A stretch of 64,000 bases of DNA from assembly GCF_000382065.1 (NCBI RefSeq), contig NZ_KB907498.1, forward strand, positions 626,714-690,713, in the 5' to 3' direction. Source of the DNA: Stenotrophomonas hibiscicola ATCC 19867 (GTDB taxonomy: Bacteria > Pseudomonadota > Gammaproteobacteria > Xanthomonadales > Xanthomonadaceae). The translations under genes and the position numbers were made by a program. The notes below the pieces were generated by a model, which ran no database searches, was not told where the DNA came from, and worked only from the letters and a program-made list of their open reading frames with translations. Positions 50,556 to 58,768 of the stretch are shown one piece after another; position 1 is the stretch's first letter; each line of letters opens with the position of its first letter.

Positions 50556-50876
50556 ATGGAAACCCTCGACTATCGATTCGAAGGACACACTGCGGTGCAG
50601 TTTCCGCGCGATGCGGTGCTGGTCGGCGTACTGGCCTCGGGCAACCTGGAAATCCTGCTGGAACCGGTGGCGCAGCAGGGCGCGATGACGGTGCGCGTCA
50701 TCACCGCCGCGCAGGGCTTCGGCAGCATCTGGCAGGCGGTGATCAACGACTTCGCAAAGCGTCATCCGCTGCGCGATGTGCGCGTCTCGATCAACGACGC
50801 CGGTGCGACCCCGGCCGTGGTCAGCCTGCGCCTCGACCAGGCCGTCGAAACCCTGCTGGCCGGAGGCACGCCATGA
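50556..50876 (+). CDS. mdcC: Malonate decarboxylase acyl carrier protein (delta subunit)
   Basis: The 106-residue carrier that holds the 2'-(5''-phosphoribosyl)-3'-dephospho-CoA group on a serine. The product METLDYRFEGHTAVQF...TLLAGGTP (positions 50556-50876) has the family's length, with the presumed attachment serine near the N-terminal third (ASGNLEILLEP, a conserved SGN-type site). It sits between mdcA and mdcD and overlaps mdcD by ATGA. Confidence 0.9.
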   Translation: METLDYRFEGHTAVQFPRDAVLVGVLASGNLEILLEPVAQQGAMTVRVITAAQGFGSIWQAVINDFAKRHPLRDVRVSINDAGATPAVVSLRLDQAVETLLAGGTP

Positions 50877-51781
50877 GCCACGTACAGCGCCACAGCTACT
50901 ACGAAGCCGATGCGCGCGAACGCATCGCCGGGCTGGTTGACGCCGGCTCGTTCCGCGAGTTCCTTGGCCCGGCGCGGCGGATGATGAGCCCGCACCTGGC
51001 CCAGCTGGACCAGCCGGCCGCGTTCGACGATGGCATCGTCGTCGGCGAGGCCACGCTGCGCGGCAAGCACGTACTGCTGGCCGCGCAGCAGGGGCAGTTC
51101 ATGGGCGGTGGCGTGGGCGAAGTGCATGGCGCCAAGCTGACCGGACTGCTGCGCCGTGCGGCGCACACCCGCCCTGACGGCGTGCTGCTGCTGCTCGATA
51201 CCGGCGGCGTGCGGCTTCACGAAGCCAATGCGGGCCTGATTGCGATCTCCGAAATCATGCGCGCCACCCTGGACGCGCGTGCAGCGGGCGTGCCGGTCAT
51301 CGCGCTGATCGGCAGCGGCAACGGTGCGTTCGGAGGCATGGGCATCGTCGCCCGCTGCTGCACCACGGTGATCATGTCCGAGGAAGGCCGGCTGTCGTTG
51401 TCCGGACCGGAAGTGATCGAGACGGTACGCGGCGTCGAAGAGTTCGACTCGCGCGACCGTGCACTGGTCTGGCGCGTGACCGGCGGCAAGCACCGCTATC
51501 TGATCGACCAGGCACAGGTGCTGGTACCCGACGCCATCGAAGCCTTCGCGCAGGCCGCAAGCAATGCGCTGCAACCCGATGCCACCAGCACGGATACCGA
51601 TGCTGCGCTGGCCGCGCTGCAGGAACGCCATGCGGCGTTGAAAGCCCGAATGCAGGCCTGGGGCGACTGCCGCGATGGGCTGGAAATCTGGGCCCGCCAA
51701 GGCATCGCCGAACCCGAACGACTGCCGTTGCTGGACACCGACGCCTTCCTTGCCGCCACCGCCGCCCGGAGGCTGCCATGA
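50873..51781 (+). CDS. mdcD: Malonate decarboxylase beta subunit
   Basis: One half of the carboxyl-handling decarboxylase pair; with MdcE it decarboxylates malonyl-carrier to acetyl-carrier in the cytoplasm. The 302-residue product has a crotonase-like/ACCase-type fold (GQFMGGGVGEVHGAKLTGLL, LLLLDTGGVRLHEANAGLIA, ALIGSGNGAFGGMGIVARCC). Start ATG overlaps the mdcC stop; the stop overlaps mdcE. Confidence 0.94.
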   Translation: MSHVQRHSYYEADARERIAGLVDAGSFREFLGPARRMMSPHLAQLDQPAAFDDGIVVGEATLRGKHVLLAAQQGQFMGGGVGEVHGAKLTGLLRRAAHTRPDGVLLLLDTGGVRLHEANAGLIAISEIMRATLDARAAGVPVIALIGSGNGAFGGMGIVARCCTTVIMSEEGRLSLSGPEVIETVRGVEEFDSRDRALVWRVTGGKHRYLIDQAQVLVPDAIEAFAQAASNALQPDATSTDTDAALAALQERHAALKARMQAWGDCRDGLEIWARQGIAEPERLPLLDTDAFLAATAARRLP

Positions 51782-52488
51782 GCGCACCGCTGCAGTCTCT
51801 GCTCGATGCCTTGTTCCCGCGTGGCCATCGTATCGACATCCAGGATTCGGTACTGACCGGTACGGCCACCACCGACGATGGCGAGGTGACCGTGATCGGC
51901 ACCACCGATCGCATCGAGGTTGGCGTCGACCATGCATTGGCGCTGGCCGGGACCGTGCTTGCCAGCACAGCCGCACACCCGCAGCGGTCGATCGTGATGC
52001 TGGCGGACACTGCCGGCCAGCGCCTGGCGCGCCGCGATGAGCTGCTGGGCATCAACGGCTACTTCGCGCATCTCGCGCAGGCTCTCGATCTGGCCCGCCG
52101 CCGTGGCGCGCGCCTGGTCACCCTGGTCTACGGCGAATCGGTGAGCGGCGGATTCCTGTCCTTCGGCCTGATGGCCGACCACATCCATGCCCTGCCCGAT
52201 GCACAGGTACGGGTGATGGACCTGCGCGCGATGGCCCGGGTAACCAAGCAACCGCTGGAGAAGCTGCAGGCACTCAGCCAGAGCTCGCCGGTGTTCGCGC
52301 CGGGCGTGGCCAACTACGTGGCGATGGGTGCGGTGGAATCGCTGTGGGATGGCGATCTTGCCCAGCACCTGCTGCGGGCCCTGCGCACACCCAGCGACGG
52401 CGATGCACGCGCGGCGCTGGCTGCACAGCGCGGCGGTCGTGCAATGGCGGCGGATGTTGCAGATGCGGTGGCCCGCAGCGATGCCTGA
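51778..52488 (+). CDS. mdcE: Malonate decarboxylase gamma subunit
   Basis: The partner of MdcD in the decarboxylase. The 236-residue product has the matching fold (LVTLVYGESVSGGFLSFGLM supplies the glycine-rich oxyanion region; HALPDAQVRVMDLRAMARVT). Start ATG overlaps the mdcD stop by 4 nt and the stop overlaps the mdcG start by 8 nt. Confidence 0.93.
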   Translation: MSAPLQSLLDALFPRGHRIDIQDSVLTGTATTDDGEVTVIGTTDRIEVGVDHALALAGTVLASTAAHPQRSIVMLADTAGQRLARRDELLGINGYFAHLAQALDLARRRGARLVTLVYGESVSGGFLSFGLMADHIHALPDAQVRVMDLRAMARVTKQPLEKLQALSQSSPVFAPGVANYVAMGAVESLWDGDLAQHLLRALRTPSDGDARAALAAQRGGRAMAADVADAVARSDA

Positions 52489-53122
52489 TCAGCCCGCACG
52501 CCACATGCTGGTCTGGCTGTCGGCCCACGCCGACTGGCGGGCCGACGTGGCTGCGCAGGAACCGCGCCTGGCAGCGTGGTTCGCGCAGGGTCTGCCGGCC
52601 ATGGTGGCGCGCCGCGCCGCGGATGACCCCGACCCGCGCCTGCGCTTGGGCGTGCCGCTGCCACCGGGCGAAGGCAAGCTGCGCCTTGCGCTGCGCGTGC
52701 CGCAGAAGGATGTGCAGCGCCTGCAATTGCCGCCCGCACTGGACGCGGTACTCACCCGGGGCGTGCCAACCGACTGGCAGAGGGCCCTGCACGCACTGGC
52801 GAGCGTTGCACCGGCACGCGTGTTCGGCGCCTTCGCCTGGCAGCACCTCAGCGGCCTGCCCTATGTGCACGCATGCTCGGACATCGACCTGCTGTGGCAG
52901 GTTGAGAGCCGTACGCAGGCCGATGCGCTTGCCGCACGCCTGAACGCCTGGGAGCACGCGCATGCCCGCCGGGTCGATGGTGAACTGTGCCTGCCTGATG
53001 GCGGCGCGGTGAACTGGCGCGAGTTTGCCGGTGACAGCCGCCAGGTGCTGGTGAAGCGCCTGGAGGGTGCTGCACTGGACGTCCGCGAGCGCCTGTTCGA
53101 GACTGCCGGAGCGGCGGCGTGA
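52481..53122 (+). CDS. mdcG: Malonate decarboxylase holo-ACP synthase
   Basis: Transfers the triphosphoribosyl-dephospho-CoA prosthetic group to MdcC. The 213-residue product has the MdcG pattern, including VFGAFAWQHLSGLPYVHACS with DIDLLW (a nucleotidyltransferase-like DxD) and VDGELCLPDGGAVNWREFAG. The ATG lies 8 nt inside mdcE; the stop overlaps the GTG of mdcB. Placed before mdcB here, which differs from the order in Klebsiella and Pseudomonas. Confidence 0.88.
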   Translation: MPDQPARHMLVWLSAHADWRADVAAQEPRLAAWFAQGLPAMVARRAADDPDPRLRLGVPLPPGEGKLRLALRVPQKDVQRLQLPPALDAVLTRGVPTDWQRALHALASVAPARVFGAFAWQHLSGLPYVHACSDIDLLWQVESRTQADALAARLNAWEHAHARRVDGELCLPDGGAVNWREFAGDSRQVLVKRLEGAALDVRERLFETAGAAA

Positions 53123-53976
53123 GCGCGGTCTTCCAGTCCCGGCTGCAGGATGCAAACGCGATCGACAGCGCGCGTCTGGGCCGCTTGGCCATCACCAGCC
53201 TGCATGCCGAACTGGCCTGCGCGCCCAAGCCAGGGCTGGTCACCCCCTTCGATACCGGCAGCCATGACGACATGGACGCCGGTACGTTCCTGCGCAGCCT
53301 GTTCGCGCTGCGCCACTTCTTCACCGCGATTGCCGACGCCGGTGCCGCTGACGCGCCGTTCGCCATCCTGCGCGCGCAAGGCATTGCTGCCGAGCACGCG
53401 ATGCTGCGTGCCACTGCCGGCATCAATACCCATCGCGGTGCCATCTTCAGCCTGGGCCTGCTGGTGGCCGCTGCCGCACGCTGCCGTCGCCAGCAGGGCC
53501 ACGCCGCGCCCGCTGCGCAGGTGTGCCTGGCCGTACAGCACTGGGCGGATGCGTTCGCCGTGGCGCCGCTGGATGCCTCCAGCCCCGGCCAGCGCGCGCG
53601 CCTGCGGCATGGCGTACCGGGCGTGCGCGAACAGGCCGCCGCCGGTTACCCCATGCTGCGCGAGCTGGCCATACCGACCCTGCGTCATGCCCTGCACAGT
53701 GGATTGCCGCGTGATGCAGCGATGTGCCAGACCCTGATGCAGCTGGTCGCGCAGGTGGACGATCTCAACCTGCTGCACCGTGGCGGCGCAGAGGGCCTGG
53801 CCTGGGCGCAGCAGCAGGCGCGCCGCTTCATCGAGGCGGGCGGTGCCTTCGCGCCTGGCTGGCAGGCACGCCTGCACGACATCGGCGAGGGCTTCGTCGC
53901 GCGCCGCCTGAGCCCGGGTGGCAGCGCCGACCTGCTGGCCTGCAGCTGGTTCCTGCTGCTGCAGGAGGGCGCATGA
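53119..53976 (+). CDS. mdcB: Triphosphoribosyl-dephospho-CoA synthase
   Basis: Makes the prosthetic-group precursor from ATP and dephospho-CoA; homologous to CitG. The 285-residue product has the CitG/MdcB features ACAPKPGLVTPFDTGSHDDM (the KPG-V region), TAGINTHRGAIFSLGLL (the N-T-H-x-G-x-x-F motif) and DDLNLLHRGG. The start is GTG at 53119, overlapping the mdcG TGA. mdcG and mdcB together supply the holo-carrier. Confidence 0.92.
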   Translation: MSAVFQSRLQDANAIDSARLGRLAITSLHAELACAPKPGLVTPFDTGSHDDMDAGTFLRSLFALRHFFTAIADAGAADAPFAILRAQGIAAEHAMLRATAGINTHRGAIFSLGLLVAAAARCRRQQGHAAPAAQVCLAVQHWADAFAVAPLDASSPGQRARLRHGVPGVREQAAAGYPMLRELAIPTLRHALHSGLPRDAAMCQTLMQLVAQVDDLNLLHRGGAEGLAWAQQQARRFIEAGGAFAPGWQARLHDIGEGFVARRLSPGGSADLLACSWFLLLQEGA

Positions 53977-54893
53977 GCCTTGCCCTGCTCTGCCCCGGCC
54001 AAGGTGCGCAGCATACGGCGATGTTCGACCGCGTGCGCGATCTGCAGGCCGCGCGCGACGTACTGGAGACCGCCAGCGCAGTGCTTGGACGCGATGTGTT
54101 CGCGGCAGCCGCTGACGAATCGCGCTTCGGCAATGCACTCGCGCAGCCCCTGCTGTGTGCAGCCAGCCTCGCGCACTGGCAGGGACTTCGCGAAGCAGTG
54201 CCAGCACCGGTGCTGGTGGCCGGCTACAGCATCGGTGAACTGGCGGCGCATGTGGTTGCCGGCAGCGTTGATGCGAGCACCTGCCTGAGCCTGGCCGCGC
54301 AGCGCGCGCGGCTGATGGATGCCGCCAGCCCTGCCGATGCAGGCATGCAGGCCGTGCTGGGGCTGGAGCGCCATACCCTGCAGCCGCTGTGTGATGCACA
54401 CGGCGCACATGTGGCCATCGCCAACGGCCGCGATCACTTCATCGTCGGCGGCACGCAGACCGCTCTGCAGGCGCTGGCCGATGACGCTCGAGCGCAGGGT
54501 GCGGAGATCCGCCCGCTGCCGGTGCATGTGCCCGCGCATACGCCGCTGCTCCGCTCTGCTGTCGCACCGTTCGCCGCCGCACTCGATGCCTCGGCGCTGC
54601 AGGGCCCACGCCTGCCGCTGCTGGCCGGTATCGATGCGCGTCCGGTGCGGGATCGCGCAACGGCGGTCCACACGCTGTCGTTGCAGCTGGCGCAGACCAT
54701 CGAATGGGCGCAGGTGATGCGCCAGGCCTTCGAGCGCGGCGCGCGGGTGTTCCTGCAGCTGGGCCCGGGCAACGCACTGGCGCGCATGGTCGCGCCGTCC
54801 TATCCGTGCTGCGAAGTGCGCGCGGTGGAAGAGTTCCAGAGCCTGGAAGGCGCCGCGGCGTGGGTCCGCAGTGCGCTGGAGCGGCTGCAGTAA
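53973..54893 (+). CDS. mdcH: Malonate decarboxylase epsilon subunit (malonyl transferase)
   Basis: Malonyl-CoA:ACP transacylase that loads malonyl on the holo-carrier to prime the complex. The 306-residue product is a FabD-like fold: LLCPGQGAQHTAMF at the N-terminus, the nucleophile serine in VAGYSIGELAAHVVAG (a GYS variant of the usual GHS), and HVPAHTPLL with the active-site His. ATGA-overlaps mdcB. Followed by a 104-nt gap before the carrier gene. Confidence 0.92.
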   Translation: MSLALLCPGQGAQHTAMFDRVRDLQAARDVLETASAVLGRDVFAAAADESRFGNALAQPLLCAASLAHWQGLREAVPAPVLVAGYSIGELAAHVVAGSVDASTCLSLAAQRARLMDAASPADAGMQAVLGLERHTLQPLCDAHGAHVAIANGRDHFIVGGTQTALQALADDARAQGAEIRPLPVHVPAHTPLLRSAVAPFAAALDASALQGPRLPLLAGIDARPVRDRATAVHTLSLQLAQTIEWAQVMRQAFERGARVFLQLGPGNALARMVAPSYPCCEVRAVEEFQSLEGAAAWVRSALERLQ

Positions 54894-54997
54894 CGGGTTC
54901 CAGCAGTACGTATCACGCATCACGCAGTACGTCGCCTTACCCCGGGATGGCGGGTCTCCATCCGCGCTGTACGTGAGCCACGTGTCTGGGAGGGCGC

Positions 54998-56365
54998 ATG
55001 AGTCCACAAATCGCAACGATCATCGGCCTGGTGATCATGTTCATCGTCGCCACGGCGATGCCGATCAACATGGGCGCGGTCGCCTTTGCGCTGGCCTTCA
55101 TCATCGGCGGGCTGTGGGTCGACATGGGCGGCAAGGAGGTTTTGGCCGGCTTTCCCGGCGATCTGTTCCTGACCCTGGTCGGCATCACCTACCTGTTCGC
55201 CATCGCGCAGAAGAACGGCACCATCGACCTGCTGGTGCACTGGGCGGTGAAAGTGGTGCGTGGCCATCTCGTGGCCATTCCGTGGGTGATGTTCGTGATC
55301 ACCGCGGTGCTCACCGCGTTCGGTGCGCTGGGCCCGGCGGCGGTCGCGATCATCGGCCCGGTCGCGCTGCGCTTTGCCAAGCAGTACAACATCAACCCGC
55401 TGATGATGGGCCTGCTGGTCATCCATGGTGCGCAGGCCGGCGGCTTCTCGCCCATCAGCGTGTACGGCAGCATCACCAACGGCGTGGTGCAGAAGGCTGG
55501 GCTGGAAGTGACCGAGATGGCAGTGTTCCTGACCAGCCTGGGCTTCAACTTCATGATGGCGACGATCTGCTTCTTCGCCTTCGGTGGCATCGCCCTGCTG
55601 CGTCGCGGCTCGATCACCGCGGCAGGAACGATCGGCAATGCCGAACTGGCGATGGCCGGTGGCCCGCAGGCGTCGTCGCGCCAGTTCGCGATCGAAGGCC
55701 ATGGCGCGCTGGTCGCAGCAGGCGGCGGCACGCTCAGCAATGATCCGGCGGCACTGGATGCGGTGGGCCTGACCCGCGAACGGTTGTTCACCCTGATCGG
55801 CCTGCTCGGCCTGGGCGTGGCCGCGCTGATCTACAACCTCAACGTCGGCCTGGTCTCGATCACCGTCGCGGTGGCGCTGGCGCTGCTGTCGCCACAAAGC
55901 CAGAAGGGCGCGGTCGATGGCATCAGCTGGTCCACCGTGCTGCTGATCTGTGGCGTGGTGACCTACATCGGCGTGCTGGAACATGCCGGCGCGGTGGACT
56001 TCATCGGCAATGGCGTGTCCGACATCGGCATTCCGCTGCTCGGCGCGCTGCTGGTCTGCTACGTCGGCGGCATCGTCTCCGCGTTCGCCTCGTCGGCCGC
56101 AGTGCTGGGCGCCACGATTCCGCTGGCGGTGCCGTTCCTGATGCAGGGTCACCTCAGCGCCGCCGGCGTGATCTGCGCGCTGGCGGTGTCGTCCACCATC
56201 GTCGATGTCAGCCCGTTCTCCACCAATGGCGCACTGGTGGTGGCCTCGGCAGCCAAGGAGGAACGCGAGACCCTGTTCCGCCGCTTCCTGGTCTACAGCG
56301 GACTGGTGGTGGCGCTTGGACCGCTGCTGGCCTGGCTGGTATTCGTGGTGCCGGGCTGGATGTAA
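54998..56365 (+). CDS. matC: MatC-type malonate/dicarboxylate carrier
   Basis: A 455-residue inner-membrane carrier with about 12 helices. The N-terminal part (MGAVAFALAFIIGGLWVDMG, VLAGFPGDLFLTLVGITYLF) matches the MatC N-terminal domain family; a hydrophilic loop is near residues 205-260. The family includes the rhizobial malonate carrier MatC, and the position in an mdc operon makes malonate the likely substrate. It stands in place of the mdcLM two-protein transporter found in Acinetobacter and Pseudomonas. The ATG follows GGGAGGGCGC. Confidence 0.88.
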   Translation: MSPQIATIIGLVIMFIVATAMPINMGAVAFALAFIIGGLWVDMGGKEVLAGFPGDLFLTLVGITYLFAIAQKNGTIDLLVHWAVKVVRGHLVAIPWVMFVITAVLTAFGALGPAAVAIIGPVALRFAKQYNINPLMMGLLVIHGAQAGGFSPISVYGSITNGVVQKAGLEVTEMAVFLTSLGFNFMMATICFFAFGGIALLRRGSITAAGTIGNAELAMAGGPQASSRQFAIEGHGALVAAGGGTLSNDPAALDAVGLTRERLFTLIGLLGLGVAALIYNLNVGLVSITVAVALALLSPQSQKGAVDGISWSTVLLICGVVTYIGVLEHAGAVDFIGNGVSDIGIPLLGALLVCYVGGIVSAFASSAAVLGATIPLAVPFLMQGHLSAAGVICALAVSSTIVDVSPFSTNGALVVASAAKEERETLFRRFLVYSGLVVALGPLLAWLVFVVPGWM

Positions 56366-56374
56366 CCACCCAAC

Positions 56375-56452
56375 GGTAGTGCCGGCCGCTGGCCGGCAAT
56401 CCCATGAAGCCATCCAGCGATCATGGGTTGCCGGCCAGCGGCCGGCACAACC
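56375..56452. repeat. SMAG repeat, inverted pair
   Basis: Plus unit 56375-56402 begins GGTAGTGCCGGCCGCTGG; the minus unit 56426-56452 ends CACAACC. They lie between the carrier and mdcY, immediately upstream of the mdcY -10 box. Confidence 0.85.
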
Positions 56453-56458
56453 TGGCGG

Positions 56459-56464
56459 TACACT
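56459..56464 (+). promoter_or_regulatory. -10 box of mdcY, leaderless arrangement
   Basis: TACACT ends 7 nt before the A of the mdcY ATG, the same spacing as for bpt and the POT gene. A -35 would fall inside the SMAG unit. Confidence 0.4.
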
Positions 56465-56470
56465 TCCTCC

Positions 56471-57190
56471 ATGGCCATTGCCCCTGCCCCGCGGTCACCG
56501 AAGAAGCGCGCACCTCTGTATGAAGAGGTGGCCGACCACGTGCGCGAGCGCATCTACGACTACCGGCTGCCGCCGGGCGAGTGGATCGACGAGCCCGCGC
56601 TGTGCGAAGAACTGGGCATCAGCCGCACGCCGCTGCGCGAGGCGTTGAAGCTGCTGGCCGCCGAAGGCCTGGTACAGATCGACGCAGGTCGTGGCAGCCG
56701 GGTCACCCGGTTGACGCTGGAAGACCTCAACCAGCTGTTCCCGGTAATGGCCATGCTGGAAGGCCGTTGCGCGCATGAGGCGGTGAAGCACATCGACGAT
56801 GCCGGCGTGCAACAACTGGAGGCCCTGCATGCGGCGATGGAAGCGGCGGCGTCCGAGGGCAACATTGCCGAGTACTACCGCAACAACTACCTGATCCACG
56901 AAACCGTGCAGCATTACGCGGGCAATCCGTGGCTGATCCGCATCACCCACGACCTGCACCGCATCCTGAAGATGCATCGCGGCCGCCAGCTGCTGACCCC
57001 GGGCCGCACGGCGCAGTCGCTGGCCGAACACCGCGAGTTGATGGAGTGCTTCCGCCGCCGCGATGCGCAGGCTGCCGAACGCACCATGGAGCGCCATCTG
57101 CTCAGCCAGGGCCAGGCATTGGCCGCCTATGTGGCAGCGGGCGGGCTGTTGAACGTGCCAGCGCCCTTGCCGACCGAAGGCGGCGGTTGA
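56471..57190 (+). CDS. mdcY: GntR-family regulator of malonate use
   Basis: A 239-residue FadR/FCD-type GntR regulator. The winged helix-turn-helix is near residues 25-85 (LYEEVADHVRERIYDYRLPP, EELGISRTPLREALKLLAAE), followed by an all-helical FCD ligand domain with the metal-site His residues. In this context it is the presumed malonate-responsive repressor of the mdc operon, hence MdcY; that role is from operon context. The ATG at 56471 lacks a ribosome-binding site and may be leaderless. Confidence 0.85.
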   Translation: MAIAPAPRSPKKRAPLYEEVADHVRERIYDYRLPPGEWIDEPALCEELGISRTPLREALKLLAAEGLVQIDAGRGSRVTRLTLEDLNQLFPVMAMLEGRCAHEAVKHIDDAGVQQLEALHAAMEAAASEGNIAEYYRNNYLIHETVQHYAGNPWLIRITHDLHRILKMHRGRQLLTPGRTAQSLAEHRELMECFRRRDAQAAERTMERHLLSQGQALAAYVAAGGLLNVPAPLPTEGGG

Positions 57191-57198
57191 GCGGATGA

Positions 57199-57225
57199 GG
57201 TTGCCGGCCAGCGGCCGGCACTACC
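57199..57225 (-). repeat. Single SMAG unit
   Basis: Minus-oriented unit ending CGGCACTACC, 9 bp after the mdcY stop codon. Confidence 0.8.
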
Positions 57226-57246
57226 GGCCGCAGCCAACCGCTGTTC

Positions 57247-57332
57247 TGTAGCGTCGAGCCATGCTCGACTGCTTTTCGATCAGGCGTCGCGGCGTTGGAG
57301 CGAAGTGCAGTCGAGCATGGCTCGACGCTACA
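57247..57332. repeat. SMAG repeat pair with perfect 26-bp arms
   Basis: 57247-57272 begins TGTAGCGTCGAGCCATGCTC; 57307-57332 is its exact reverse complement; the loop is 34 nt. It ends 7 bp before the stop of the minus-strand small membrane gene and may terminate both neighbours. Confidence 0.9.
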
Positions 57333-57338
57333 GGGACC

Positions 57339-57665
57339 TCAATCGCTGCAGCTGCCACCGTCACCGCTGCCACCGTCGCTGCTGCAGTCGAAGCTGCTGT
57401 GGCTGTGATGGCTGTAGCTGTCGCCGGAATGGCCGCCCGGATGATCGTAGCCACTGCCGAGACTGTTGTCGCCCCGGATCCCGGAGCCGTCGGCCGTGGC
57501 GACCGCCAGGCACACGATGGCCCCGACCAGGGGAAGCAGCCAGACCATCAGCAGCTGCACCGTCCGGCCTCCCGTCGACAGGCCATCACGCTTGGCGATC
57601 ACCACGGTAGCCACGGCGTTCAGGCCCAGCACCAGCAGGACCAGCAGAAGGGCGGCGATCAGCAT
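57339..57665 (-). CDS. Small membrane protein with Gly/Ser/His/Cys-rich tail
   Basis: A 108-residue protein. Two hydrophobic segments (about residues 1-20, MLIAALLLVLLVLGLNAVAT, and 38-57, LLMVWLLPLVGAIVCLAVAT) are followed by a 45-residue tail rich in Gly, Ser, Asp, His and two Cys (SYSHHSHSSFDCSSDGGSGD). The tail could bind a metal or be disordered. The ATG at 57663-57665 has GGAG 8 nt upstream; the frame extends to 57716. Function unknown; composition of the tail is the only notable feature. Confidence 0.6.
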   Translation of the reverse strand: MLIAALLLVLLVLGLNAVATVVIAKRDGLSTGGRTVQLLMVWLLPLVGAIVCLAVATADGSGIRGDNSLGSGYDHPGGHSGDSYSHHSHSSFDCSSDGGSGDGGSCSD

Positions 57666-57816
57666 TCGGCGACTCCGTGCTCGGATTGGGGGCATTATGG
57701 CCTGCTGCCCCGGCAATGGCCCTGCCTGTCATGAAGATGGGACAATGTGGGGCGCGCCGGCCTGCTTCCAGGCCGCCGGCGCCCCTCGCACCACACGGAA
57801 GAAGAAGAACAAGAAC

Positions 57817-58764
57817 ATGCTGAAAGTCATTTTCGATACCGACCCGGGCGTCGACGACGCCTTGGCCCTGCTGTACCTGCACAGGCACGCCCAGATCGAT
57901 CTGATCGGCGTCACCACCACCTTCGGCAATGCCTCGGTGGACTCAACCACGCACAACGCGCTGTACCTGAAGCAGGCCTGGGGCTTTGCCGCCCCGGTCG
58001 CGCGCGGCGCCGGTGGCCCGCTGCAGCCGGAAGCCACCCCGGAAGCCTGGCCGGTCCACATCCATGGCCACAACGGACTGGGCAACTACCCGGTGCCGGC
58101 CGAACTGGACGTGGCCGCCGACACCCGCCCCGCCCACCAGCTGATCATCGACCTGGTCCGCGCCCATCCGGGCGAAGTGACCCTGGTCGCGGTCGGCCGC
58201 ATGACCAACCTCGCGCTGGCCCTGCAGCAGGCGCCGGATATCGCCGGCCTGGTACGCGGCGTGGTGATCATGGGTGGCGCCTTCCACGTCAACGGCAACA
58301 TCACCCCGGCTGCGGAGGCCAATATCTGGGGCGATGCCGAAGCGGCCGACGTGGTGTTCACCGCCAGCTGGCCGGTGACCGCCATCGGCCTGGACGTCAC
58401 CACCCGCGTGGAAATGGACCATGACGGCCTGGACACGCTGGCCGCCATCGGCGGTGCCGACGCCGAGCTGGTCCGTGCACTGTCACAGGACTACGTCGAC
58501 TTCTACCTGCAGGCCGGCCACAAGGGCATGGTCGTGCACGACTGCTGCGCGTGCATCGCGCTGACCCGCCCGGAGCTGTTCCAGTTCGAGCGCGCCAGCG
58601 TGCGCGTGGCCACCGACGGCGTTGCCCGCGGCATGACCATTCCCAAGCTGGAAGGCCTGGCCTTCGGCCCGAGCGTGTGGGACGGCCACGTGGTGCAGTC
58701 GATTGCCATCGGCGTGGATGCGGCCGCGGTGCTGGCTGACATCGAGCAGACCCTGAAGGTCTGA
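57817..58764 (+). CDS. Inosine-uridine-preferring nucleoside hydrolase family
   Basis: A 315-residue cytoplasmic N-ribohydrolase that cleaves nucleosides to base and ribose. The calcium-binding motif DTDPGVDD is at residues 7-14, and VIMGGAFHVNGNITPAAEAN with DAEAADVVF is the second family signature; a catalytic His is in the HDCCACIA region. The ATG at 57817 starts MLKVIFDTDPGVDDA after a purine-rich AGAAGAAGAAC stretch. Convergent with the MHS transporter (4 bp between stops). Confidence 0.9.
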   Translation: MLKVIFDTDPGVDDALALLYLHRHAQIDLIGVTTTFGNASVDSTTHNALYLKQAWGFAAPVARGAGGPLQPEATPEAWPVHIHGHNGLGNYPVPAELDVAADTRPAHQLIIDLVRAHPGEVTLVAVGRMTNLALALQQAPDIAGLVRGVVIMGGAFHVNGNITPAAEANIWGDAEAADVVFTASWPVTAIGLDVTTRVEMDHDGLDTLAAIGGADAELVRALSQDYVDFYLQAGHKGMVVHDCCACIALTRPELFQFERASVRVATDGVARGMTIPKLEGLAFGPSVWDGHVVQSIAIGVDAAAVLADIEQTLKV

Positions 58765-58768
58765 CCCG

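Noticed and set aside
49149..50765. 538-codon frame opposite mdcA
   Set aside because: Antisense of a complete malonate decarboxylase subunit.
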